Assembly: GCF_012489685.1 (NCBI RefSeq)
Contig: NC_080042.1
Coordinates: forward strand, 54,736,066 to 54,800,065
DNA: 64,000 nucleotides
From: Lotus japonicus
Taxonomy: Eukaryota; Streptophyta; Magnoliopsida; Fabales; Fabaceae
Direction of reading: 5' to 3'
The position numbers were made by a program, and so were the translations under genes. The notes under the pieces were generated by a model, which did no database searches, was not told the origin of the DNA, and worked only from the letters and a program-made list of their open reading frames with translations. The stretch's first letter is position 1; each line of letters opens with the position of its first letter. Below are positions 43,477 through 53,954 of this stretch, one piece after another.

Positions 43477-45274
43477 TATGAAAAATGAAAAAAAAACAAA
43501 AAAATTCACAAACACACACACACGGCCGAGGGGTGCAAGGAGGAAAAAGGAAGAAGTTGATTTTCGTCGTTTCTTGCCCGATTGCTTCACCGTTCGTTGC
43601 TAATCGAAGACATCGAGGTATAGTTACTATCCCTCACTTCTGATCGTCAGATCTGTCGACTTTTTCTATGTTTTTCTGAGCTCAAAGTTTGGAGCTTTTT
43701 GTAAAACTGTCCAAATAAGCTGATTTTGGTGTCTAAACTTAATGCCCACGTGCTCTAGAGCATGAATATCCAGTTGTTTTCGACTGAATCCTGTCGAATC
43801 GTCGCAGAGGTCAAGTTTTCTGAAAATACCCATTTTCTGACAGAGGTTCCGCTTTTTGGATCAAAAACTCTCGACTGAGCTTAGCTTCAGTAGGATTAGT
43901 TGTTATAAATGTCGTTAGGATCGAGCTCATCAAATTTGTTTTTCGAAATTCTGATTTTGAGTTTCCGAGCAAAAAATAATGACCAAAATACCCCTGCGAC
44001 AATTTTCGACCCGATAATTTTTCTGAGAGTTTCCCTGGCCTAGATATCGCCTAAGAATACCTAGGGATTGATTTAGATCGAAAAAAAGGTTTGAAAACCC
44101 TATTTTCTATAGTGGCCGAAACCTATTTGCTTGGGTACCGTGTCCAAAAATAATTTTTGGGTCTCTATGACCTAAGCCATTGCGTAGCTTTTTCAATTGT
44201 GGAAATTTTGGCGCCGGTTTCGTGTCATTCCGAGTTCTGTAGCTCAAGTTATGCACGTTTTAGCGAATAAAGTGTTTTTGTACAAAACCTGAATCGAGTC
44301 AAAACTCATCCATTCGGGGGAAGCCCTTCCTTTCGTGCCTAAATGTTGTACTCTGAAGTTTCTTGAGCTTAGTCGAACATTAGTTAGGATTGTTTCGACT
44401 GTATCGACTTGTGTTGATTCATTATTGCTTTGTTTGCTCAAAGGTTCAATTGTGGAAACCTTGGGATTGACTGAACAAGCTTGTGAGGGAGACCTACACC
44501 GCGAGACTGGAACAACTCGAGGTTAGGGCAACTTACTTACTAGCTATTTTTGTGTGTAGGCGTCGATAAATTCGACTTGAATGTATTGTGATCGTGAGTG
44601 GCAACTCACCGTTATTAGTTAATGACCTAGAGTCGACTTGTTCGACTTATTTGTTAAATTCTGCACAAATATTGCATGAACTGTTCTGAAAAATGTTTTC
44701 TAGAGGCTTCGACCGAGTGAACTTATATGAGACGTGTGTCTCCGTTTTCTGAGAGGCTTCGGCCGTTTACTGGTTTCTGTCTTATCGCTTTCTAGTGGAC
44801 ATGACAGGGTTATGTTTTGCAGCACTGCATTAATGTTTCATCGCTCAATAGAGCTTGATTTATTTGTGTTTAAGATTAAAATGTGCTGACTGTATTCGTG
44901 CATTTAATGCGACTTTCGGAGTGTGGATTACACTTATCTTCGTCATGGCAATGACGGGTTTGTTTTGGGAATGTTTGATAGGTCGAACCAAGGTTCGAGC
45001 CTTTATTGTTTTAGGAATCGAGACCTTCCCGGGGAATTACTTGGGTTTATTGGGATCTATTACTTATAGAGTTTTGAAACAAACGAAATCAGAACTTGAT
45101 TTGTAAATGAAATTCATAATACACTAATCAAAGATAGAACACATTTTAAATAATGATGATAACCTCTTGGAAAAGACTTAGGATGTGAAAATGGTTTGGA
45201 AAACGGGAAGGGTCGACAATCTAAGTGTGAGGAAAACTTTGAGTGCGATAGCACCTTTTGTTTCTTTAGTGGTT

Positions 45275-45560
45275 TATCTAGCCATCCAAAGGATGAGCCT
45301 GGGATGATTGGAAAGTCCCCAAGTGCGAGTGCACCATCTTTGCTCATTGAGCAGCCTTTCGGCCATCGAGCTGATGAGCCTGAGTAAATTGAAAAGTCAC
45401 TGAGTGCGAGCAGCATTCTCCTTGTTCGTTGAACAGTCTATTCGACCATCGAGCTGGTGAGTCAAAGTAACTTGAAAAGTCACTGAATGCCAGATGCATT
45501 CTTTTGCTCGTTGAGCAGTTTGTTTGGCCATCGTGACGGTGAGCCCAAGTGACTAGTAAA
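45275..45560. repeat. ~82-bp degenerate tandem repeat in D LTR
   Basis: CCATCGAGC/CCATCGTGAC landmarks at about 45363, 45446 and 45528, with GAAAAGTCACTGA(G/A)TGC and TTGAGCAG blocks. The repeat recurs in the 3' LTR (about 52454-52739). It is homologous in reverse orientation to the ~79-bp repeat of LTRs A and C. Confidence 0.75.
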
Positions 45561-46760
45561 GTTACCAAATGCGATTAGCACTTCTTTGTTTACCTTAGAG
45601 TATTGTAGAGACAATGTACTCTAGCTAGACACGCGTGCCTTGGTGAGGACGATTCGTTGTTTGGCTAACCATATTGCATTCATGCATACATTTCTTGGAA
45701 AGTGTGCTGCTTTCCGAAGGACGATCTCAGATCGGACTTCAACGGAGCTTGATGCCCCAAATGGAGCTAGCTGCTTCACAAGAGCGTGCTGCTTCCCAGG
45801 AGCGTGCTGCTTCATAAAAGCGAGATGCTTGGCTTGTCCCATCCATCGAGATGGTGACATTTTATCCGGATCATCTTTTGAGCATGACATTGCACTGGCA
45901 CGCCATGCACCTAACCATACTTGTGAATGTTATTGTGATTTGTTGTTGATAAACATCGTTATATATATCTTGATGATTTTACGTTGATAAACATGCTATG
46001 TATCAACCTTAGGGTAGGCAATACATGACTTATACGTATATATACAACATATATATATACCCCCTTTAACACATGTTGTTTGTATTATCTATTTTATTCC
46101 GTGAGTTGACCCTAGCGCCTTGGCTTTGTGTGTATGTTTTTGTTTGGGCGGTCGGCCTGCTGCCAGGCGTCCGTCAGCCGGTTCATGATGATTCGTTGTG
46201 CGGGAAAGACCCGGAGCGTAATGACTATTACTAAAGCTTTCGACGAGGACCCGGACTTCAGGCCTGATCGAGGAAGGGTCGATGAAAGTAGTGTGGGTCA
46301 TGGGTGGTTAGAGTCTTTGAGATGGTTGTTAGAGTCATAGCTCTGATTGTCATTCCTTATTTTGGGGCAGGGCAGGTCCCCGACTATTAGCTTTTCATGT
46401 GATTCCCTTCCATGAGGATCACAGGGAGTTTGTCGGACGTAGGAAGTCTTTTGAGGCCGTTTTGGGCCGACTTACTTTCGTTGGAGGACTGTACTCAGAA
46501 TACTTAACCTTTGTTTTAGTTTGTACATATTTGCCCACGGACACTACCTTTCCGTCACTGGAGGTCACTCGTGACGATGTTTAGTTGCAGCGAGGGCTGT
46601 GCTTGTATTGTATATTAATCGCTGTTAATCGCGATTGGGTTGAGTCTTTATTTCGACAAGTCTTTTTATTTAAACAAAACAAAAAAAAATACCTGCTTTT
46701 TCCGCTTTATTTTATTTTGAGTTACTAAAGTGACGCCACCGAAATCGGGGTGTTACATTG

Positions 46761-46772
46761 TGGTATCAGAGC
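46761..46772 (+). other. Primer-binding site of element D (initiator tRNA-Met type)
   Basis: TGGTATCAGAGC three bases after the LTR end, the standard site in plant chromoviruses and many copia elements. Confidence 0.9.
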
Positions 46773-46969
46773 TTGTCGAGTCTTTCGGGAGTCTTTGGGG
46801 TATAGGTCTTCTGTGCTAGGTTGTGTGACTCTGCAAAGAGTGAAAATTGATTGTCTGCCGAGCGATTTTTCGCTTAGAATTGATTGAAGTTAGTGCTTAA
46901 TCATATTGTATAGTTATGTTAGATGCTATCTTATGATTAGTACTAACTGTTTGTTTAACTAAACAGAAC

Positions 46970-48262
46970 ATGGTGAACATGAACCAACTCGCTGGGGCAA
47001 TGACTGCTATGGCCCAGGCAATGACAAATCAAACTGCGGAGAACGCTCAGTGGCGTGCTGACAAGGCTGAACGTGAGCGTCATAAGCGTGAGAGGGAGGT
47101 AGCCCTAGACCAGAATAGGGGGCTGACTGATCTCAGGCGACAGGATCCGCCCAAGTTCACGGGTGGGACTGACCCAGACAGAGCGGACCTATGGATCCAA
47201 GAGATTGAAAAGATTTTTGGGGTACTGCATACCGCCGAAGGGGCTAAGGTGGGCCTGGCAACTTATCTGCTGCTGGGAGATGCTGAGTACTGGTGGAGGG
47301 GTACCAGAGGAATGATGGAAGCAAATAATGTGGAAGTGAACTGGGTTTCATTTCGTGCTGCTTTTCTGGAGAAGTATTTCCCAGATAGTGCTCGTGACGA
47401 GCGTGAGGCACAGTTTCTGACTCTTCGTCAGGGTAGCATGTCCATTCCGGAATATGCTGCTAAGCTGGAATCGTTGGCCAAACACTTTCGATTCTTCCGC
47501 AATGGGGTCGATGAACCCTACATGTGCAAACGCTTTGTGAATGGGCTGAGGCCTGACATTGAGGACTCAGTGAAACCGTTGGGAATCATGCGCTTCCAGT
47601 CCTTGGTTGAGAAAGCCACAGAAGTGGAGTTAATGAAGAACAAGAGGTTGAATCGTGCTGGAACTGGAGGACCAGTAAGGTCAGGTCCTCAGAACTATAA
47701 AGGAAGAGGTAAATTCAAACAGAGGAGGTCGTATCAGCATCCAGAGGGGAGAAGTTTTACCCCAAGATCTTATAAGCCTTTGACTACTGCCACTCCAGGG
47801 GTAGGAAGTCAATCAGCACACCCAGAGGTGACATGTTTCAGGTGTGGAAAGAATGGACACTATGCTAATGCATGTCTGAACCAAGGGCCTCGATGTTTCA
47901 ATTGCAACCAGCCAGGGCATGTGGCCGTCGATTGTAGGGCACACAAGGTGGAGCCAACTATTAATGCTGTGAAAGGAAAGCGCCCTGCTGCTGGAGGAAG
48001 AGTTTATATCATGGACTGTGAAGGAATTGAAGGTGCTAATGGGCTAATCAGAGGAGAGCGTAAGAACGATGGTAACCTTCTAACCATCCTTTCTCATTCT
48101 AGTACAATACGCTCCAATACTCTCGTAGCACATGCAACGTACCTATTTTACTTATATTGTTTAAGCTTTGACCTTATAGTTATTACGCCTAATAGTACTT
48201 TATTTGACCGTTGCTCGTGTTTAAACTATAGAAGTTACATGAGGTTTAGAGTAACACGTTAA
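46970..48262 (+). CDS. Gag protein of element D with degenerate protease start (430 aa)
   Basis: The ATG at 46970 is ~200 nt downstream of the PBS. Gag core (residues ~55-200): DPPKFTGGTDPDRADLWI, YLLLGDAEYWWRG, FLEKYFPDSARDEREAQFL, then MCKRFVNGLRPDI. A basic Arg/Gly/Lys-rich segment follows. Two CCHC zinc knuckles come next: CFRCGKNGHYANAC and CFNCNQPGHVAVDC. The peptide then enters the region where the aspartic protease begins, but the catalytic DSG triad position reads HSS and the remaining ~50 residues do not resemble protease. So Gag is intact with both nucleic-acid-binding knuckles, while protease is lost. Two knuckles and this gag core are typical of Tekay/Del chromoviruses. Confidence 0.9.
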   Translation: MVNMNQLAGAMTAMAQAMTNQTAENAQWRADKAERERHKREREVALDQNRGLTDLRRQDPPKFTGGTDPDRADLWIQEIEKIFGVLHTAEGAKVGLATYLLLGDAEYWWRGTRGMMEANNVEVNWVSFRAAFLEKYFPDSARDEREAQFLTLRQGSMSIPEYAAKLESLAKHFRFFRNGVDEPYMCKRFVNGLRPDIEDSVKPLGIMRFQSLVEKATEVELMKNKRLNRAGTGGPVRSGPQNYKGRGKFKQRRSYQHPEGRSFTPRSYKPLTTATPGVGSQSAHPEVTCFRCGKNGHYANACLNQGPRCFNCNQPGHVAVDCRAHKVEPTINAVKGKRPAAGGRVYIMDCEGIEGANGLIRGERKNDGNLLTILSHSSTIRSNTLVAHATYLFYLYCLSFDLIVITPNSTLFDRCSCLNYRSYMRFRVTR

Positions 48263-49630
48263 GCCTAGAAAGTAGTCTTGCACCGATGCGTTTTACAAGA
48301 AGCTAGAAGCTGAAGGATGAATCTCAGAGAGATTCCGTATGGATAGTATACGTATGATGTCGAGAGTGTGTAGTTCCGTAGCGGCATCATTGAGGATTTA
48401 ATATCAGGGTAATTGAAACTACTGGATGTTAGGAACTCATCGACTGTTCCAGTGGGCTTTTCTAAATCTTCACCTTCGATGTATTAGGCCTGATCAACTT
48501 AATATTGAGGGGGTGATATTCGGAATCAGAACTGGCAATGGACTTTGATAGATGGATTGGTAAGGTTGATTTGATTGGATCGAGGATTAGTTGAGTTGGG
48601 AGGTAAAGTTCGTGTGAAGTATTTGTTTGCTTGCGAAGGAGTTATAGTTTTAAGAAAAGGATATTCATTTAAGAAGTATTGAAGAATTAAAGGACATTTG
48701 AGGTCCAAACTTGGTGAAAGTTTAGGTTTAAGTCTATAATTCTTGCCTTAAGTGTTTAGGACTCAAAGTTTGTCAGGTCTTGAAACGAGAGACTAAGTAT
48801 CGGATTGATTGGAGGACGATCTAGTTACAGAAATAAAGAGTTAGTATTAAGATGAATACTTGAGGTTGTTGTATGTGGACAAATTTCTTAGAGTCTAAGA
48901 ATGAATGGAGCTTTGTTATGAATTTCGATGTTGCATGCTAGGGTAGCAAGTGAATTTCACTAAGTTAAGTGAGGATCTTAGGGTTAAGATTGACCTTGGG
49001 AGGTGAAAATCATGTTCGAATAGGAGATTTAGTGGTGTTAACATTAACGATTGTAGTTAAACTTCAGAATGTTGAGGGATCGGATGATAAAATGACTAGT
49101 TAAGTTTCCCGAGGTACAGTTATGATTTGATCTTCTAAGGAATAAGTTCGGATTTGGGGGAAGTGTTAAGGATTTTAGGTAATTGTAAAGTGGGTTGTGA
49201 ATTAGTGAAGGTTGGTTTTATGGTTCGAGTAAGGGAAGTCTCGAAAAAGGGGAGGTGACAATGATGGATTGGAAGATATTGATATGATGATTAGCTTATG
49301 AGTTGCTGATGAATGGATGTTAAAAGGGATTGGGTCTAGCGATGCACAAGGTATTAAGACTCAAGTCGAGTTTTAATTTGAATGATGACTAAGTAGAAGA
49401 TTGATTTCAGGGTGCGAATAAGGATAGTTACGAAGATAGAGGTAATGATTAATGGACTAGTAGATTCCAAGGGAATTGTTCGTCTATGAGTTATAGAGCG
49501 ATCGAGTTAAGTTTTGAAACATGAGTGAAGATCACAAGGACAAGTTGAACATTCACTCTGGAATGGCAGAGGTGTACGAGTTTTAAGCAGAATATCGGAC
49601 GAACGAAAGTAAATGAGCAAGTGGATAAGG
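48263..49630 (+). other. Non-coding filler in place of pol in element D
   Basis: About 1.3 kb, GT-rich, with stops in all frames and no reverse-transcriptase, RNase H or integrase core motifs. It lies between gag and the chromodomain relic. Either replaced or extremely decayed pol; the near-identical LTRs argue that it was already non-coding before the last transposition. Confidence 0.65.
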
Positions 49631-49639
49631 CTGTGCGAT

Positions 49640-49930
49640 TGCACAGAGTGCCAACCAATATTATTTCCAACACAGAACCGACACGAGTGGTCGAGCCGGA
49701 CGACATAGAGCTGAAAGATGAACTGTCTTTCGAAAACGCCGCCAATTAGCATTGGTGACACAAGGATAAAACAGTTGACGGGAATAGAGATTGTGTTGGT
49801 GACAATCATTTGGAACAAGGACATAGGCGATGCTACATGGGAGCTTAAGGAACAGATCGAAGAACAGTAGCCGGAATTTCTACTGAACCGTAAGTTTCGA
49901 GGTCGAAACTTTCTTTTTGGAGGGTAGTAA
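49640..49930 (+). pseudogene. Integrase C-terminus / chromodomain relic and polypurine tract
   Basis: In one frame VVEPDDIELKDELSFEN is readable. After a one-base shift comes IKQLTGIEIVLVTIIW, and then the ATWELKEQIEE block. A TAG follows, and then KFRGRNFLFGG and two stops. This is the usual C-terminal end of chromovirus pol, where the chromodomain directs integration to modified histones. The polypurine tract GGAGGGTAGTAA (49919-49930) directly precedes the 3' LTR. Confidence 0.75.
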
Positions 49931-52900
49931 TGTGAGACCCAAGATTTTAAGCTTAGAATAAATTAGTGAAATTCCTTATTAACGAATAAGTTCGATGTAT
50001 CGTGAAGGGAAACCTGAACAAGAGTTTATTGGATGAAATAAATTTATGAAGGAGAAGGTTCAGGAAAAGTTCAAGGATTGTATCAAAACCGATAAAAGTA
50101 TAGCACGACTAACATTCGCCTAATCTTAGGTCAAAGACACTAGTAAATAGCTAATTTACACTTTAGGACGCGATGGAAACTAATTCCAAAAATCTTCAGA
50201 GAAATGTTAGAATTTCTCTTATTCGTCAGTAAACAAGTATTTCGATGCGAAACCCTGGAATGTACGAACGTCAAATTCCAATTCTCGGAAGTTTGCCGAA
50301 ACGGAATCCCTGATAGTTCAAAAACCCTAAAATCGACAGACGATGAAGACTTTTTCTATTCGGAGCTTCAAATAAAGATTTCATCCGCGTACGCCCACTC
50401 TAATCGACGTTCCGAATCTTTCTTCAGAAGGAAGTTTCTGCATCCGAGGTCAAAAGCATAAAGTGCATAAAGTGCATTTTTAAGCCGGTAAACATTAAAA
50501 ACAAGCCTCGAAAACCAAAAATCATACTGATATTTCTTTGGAGAATTAGAAGATTCAGCGGGAAGAATATCGTGTCTAAAATACGTTGGAATCAGTAGGA
50601 AAAATCGGAATCGCGAAATTCTCATTTTTCTGCATTTCCCATTTCCTATATATAGTATGAAAAATGAAAAAAAAACAAAAAAATTCACAAACACACACAC
50701 ACGGCCGAGGGGTGCAAGGAGGAAAAAGGAAGAAGTTGATTTTCGTCGTTTCTTGCCCGATTGCTTCACCGTTCGTTGCTAATCGAAGACATCGAGGTAT
50801 AGTTACTATCCCTCACTTCTGATCGTCAGATCTGTCGACTTTTTCTATGTTTTTCTGAGCTCAAAGTTTGGAGCTTTTTGTAAAACTGTCCAAATAAGCT
50901 GATTTTGGTGTCTAAACTTAATGCCCACGTGCTCTAGAGCATGAATATCCAGTTGTTTTCGACTGAATCCTGTCGAATCGTCGCAGAGGTCAAGTTTTCT
51001 GAAAATACCCATTTTCTGACAGAGGTTCCGCTTTTTGGATCAAAAACTCTCGACTGAGCTTAGCTTCAGTAGGATTAGTTGTTATAAATGTCGTTAGGAT
51101 CGAGCTCATCAAATTTGTTTTTCGAAATTCTGATTTTGAGTTTCCGAGCTAAAAATAATGACCAAAATACCCCTGCGACAATTTTCGACCCGATAATTTT
51201 TCTGAGAGTTTCCCTGGCCTAGATATCGCCTAAGAATACCTAGGGATTGATTTAGATCGAAGAAAAAGTTCGAAAACCCTATTTTCTATAGTGGCCGAAA
51301 CCTATTTGCTTGGGTACCGTGTCCAAAAATAATTTTTGGGTCTCTATGACCTGAGCCATTGCGTAGCTTTTTCAATTGTGGAAATTTTGGCGCCGGTTTC
51401 GTGTCATTCCGAGTTCTGTAGCTCAAGTTATGCACGTTTTAGCGAATAAAGTGTTTTTGTACAAAACCTGAATCGAGTCAAAACTCATCCATTCGGGGGA
51501 AGCCCTTCCTTTCGTGCCTAAATGTTGTACTCTGAAGTTTCTTGAGCTTAGTCGAACATTAGTTAGGATTGTTTCGACTGTATCGACTTGTGTTGATTCA
51601 TTATTGCTTTGTTTGCTCAAAGGTTCAATTGTGGAAACCTTGGGATTGACTGAACAAGCTTGTGAGGGAGACCTACACCGCGAGACTGGAACAACTCGAG
51701 GTTAGGGCAACTTACTTACTAGCTATTTTTGTGTGTAGGCGTCGATAAATTCGACTTGAATGTATTGTGATCGTGAGTGGCAACTCACCGTTATTAGTTA
51801 ATGACCTAGAGTCGACTTGTTCGACTTATGTGTTAAATTCTGCACAAATATTGCATGAACTGTTCTGAAAAATGTTTTCTAGAGGCTTCGACCGAGTGAA
51901 CTTATATGAGACGTGTGTCTCCGTTTTCTGAGAGGCTTCGGCCGTTTACTGGTTTCTGTCTTATCGCTTTCTAGTGGACATGACAGGGTTATGTTTTGCA
52001 GCACTGCATTAATGTTTCATCGCTCAATAGAGCTTGATTTATTTGTGTTTAAGATTAAAATGTGCTGACTGTATTCGTGCATTTAATGCGACTTTCGGAG
52101 TGTGGATTACACTTATCTTCGTCATGGCAATGACGGGTTTGTTTTGGGAATGTTTGATAGGTCGAACCAAGGTTCGAGCCTTTATTGTTTTAGGAATCGA
52201 GACCTTCCCGGGGAATTACTTGGGTTTATTGGGATCTATTACTTATAGAGTTTTGAAACAAACGAAATCAGAACTTGATTTGTAAATGAAATTCATAATA
52301 CACTAATCAAAGATAGAACACATTTTAAATAATGATGATAACCTCTTGGAAAAGACTTAGGATGTGAAAATGGTTTGGAAAACGGGAAGGGTCGACAATC
52401 TAAGTGTGAGGAAAACTTTGAGTGCGATAGCACCTTTTGTTTCTTTAGTGGTTTATCTAGCCATCCAAAGGATGAGCCTGGGATGATTGGAAAGTCCCCA
52501 AGTGCGAGTGCACCATCTTTGCTCATTGAGCAGCCTTTCGGCCATCGAGCTGATGAGCCTGAGTAAATTGAAAAGTCACTGAGTGCGAGCAGCATTCTCC
52601 TTGTTCGTTGAACAGTCTATTCGACCATCGAGCTGGTGAGTCAAAGTAACTTGAAAAGTCACTGAATGCCAGATGCATTCTTTTGCTCGTTGAGCAGTTT
52701 GTTTGGCCATCGTGACGGTGAGCCCAAGTGACTAGTAAAGTTACCAAATGCGATTAGCACTTCTTTGTTTACCTTAGAGTATTGTAGAGACAATGTACTC
52801 TAGCTAGACACGCGTGCCTTGGTGAGGACGATTCGTTGTTTGGCTAACCATATTGCATTCATGCATACATTTCTTGGAAAGTGTGCTGCTTTCCGAAGGA

Positions 52901-53954
52901 CGATCTCAGATCGGACTTCAACGGAGCTTGATGCCCCAAATGGAGCTAGCTGCTTCACAAGAGCGTGCTGCTTCCCAGGAGCGTGCTGCTTCATAAAAGC
53001 GAGATGCTTTAGCGAAGCGAGGTGCTTGGCTTGTCCCATCCATCGAGATGGTGACATTTTATCCGGATCATCTTTTGAGCATGACATTGCACTGGCACGC
53101 CATGCACCTAACCATACTTGTGAATGTTATTGTGATTTGTTGTTGATAAACATCGTTATATATATCTTGATGATTTTATGTTGATAAACATGCTATGTAT
53201 CAACCTTAGGGTAGGCAATACATGACTTATACGTATATATACAACATATATATATACCCCCTTTAACACATGTTGTTTGTATTATCTATTTTATTCCGTG
53301 AGTTGACCCTAGCGCCTTGGCTTTGTGTGTATGTTTGTGTTTGGGCGGTCGGCCTGCTGCCAGGCGTCCGTCAGCCGGTTCATGATGATTCGTTGTGCGG
53401 GAAAGACCCGGAGCGTAATGACTATTACTAAAGCTTTCGACGAGGACCCGGACTTCAGGCCTGATCGAGGAAGGGTCGATGAAAGTAGTGTGGGTCATGG
53501 GTGGTTAGAGTCTTTGAGATGGTTGTTAGAGTCATAGCTCTGATTGTCATTCCTTATTTTGGGGCAGGGCAGGTCCCCGACTATTAGCTTTTCATGTGAT
53601 TCCCTTCCATGAGGATCACAGGGAGTTTGTCGGACGTAGGAAGTCTTTTGAGGCCGTTTTGGGCCGACTTACTTTCGTTGGAGGACTGTACTCAGAATAC
53701 TTAACCTTTGTTTTAGTTTGTACATATTTGCCCACGGACACTACCTTTCCGTCACTGGAGGTCACTCGTGACGATGTTTAGTTGCAGCGAGGGCTGTGCT
53801 TGTATTGTATATTAATCGCTGTTAATCGCGATTGGGTTGAGTCTTTATTTCGACAAGTCTTTTTATTTAAACAAAACAAAAAAAAATACCTGCTTTTTCC
53901 GCTTTATTTTATTTTGAGTTACTAAAGTGACGCCACCGAAATCGGGGTGTTACA
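49931..53954 (+). repeat. 3' LTR of element D (4024 bp)
   Basis: Partner of 42752-46757. The 18-bp difference is an extra TTAGCGAAGCGAGGTGCT-type segment near 53010, itself a partial tandem copy of the adjacent GCGAGATGCTT. TSD ACCGT follows. Confidence 0.95.

Larger units (their letters stand above)
42752..46757 (+). repeat. 5' LTR of element D (4006 bp)
   Basis: Starts TGTGAGACCCAAG and ends CGGGGTGTTACA. TATA box CCTATATATAG at 43466-43476, which leaves a ~3.2-kb R-U5. The final ~40 bp are the reverse complement of the starts of solo LTRs A and C, showing one LTR superfamily in both orientations. Lacks an 18-bp segment (about 45830) that the 3' LTR has. Confidence 0.95.
42752..53954 (+). 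mobile_element. Young full-length chromovirus-like element D, 4.0-kb LTRs, pol mostly deleted
   Basis: LTRs at 42752-46757 and 49931-53954; TSD ACCGT at 42747-42751 and 53955-53959. PBS TGGTATCAGAGC at 46761-46772; polypurine tract GGAGGGTAGTAA ends at 49930. Internal region 3.2 kb: gag with degenerate protease (46970-48262), ~1.3 kb without coding capacity, then the relic of the integrase C-terminus/chromodomain (about 49640-49925). The LTRs differ at about a dozen single bases plus one 18-bp indel over 4 kb, so insertion was very recent. The gag type and chromodomain relic suggest the Tekay/Del lineage. Non-autonomous. Confidence 0.95.

Noticed and set aside
43189..43590. 133-aa ORF in both D LTRs (minus strand)
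   Set aside because: Antisense to the LTR, identical only because the LTRs are identical, Phe/Ser-rich without a recognisable domain.
44244..45106. Conserved duplicate ORFs at 44.2-45.1 kb and 51.4-52.3 kb as a gene pair
   Set aside because: They are the same LTR positions of element D; conservation reflects LTR identity only.
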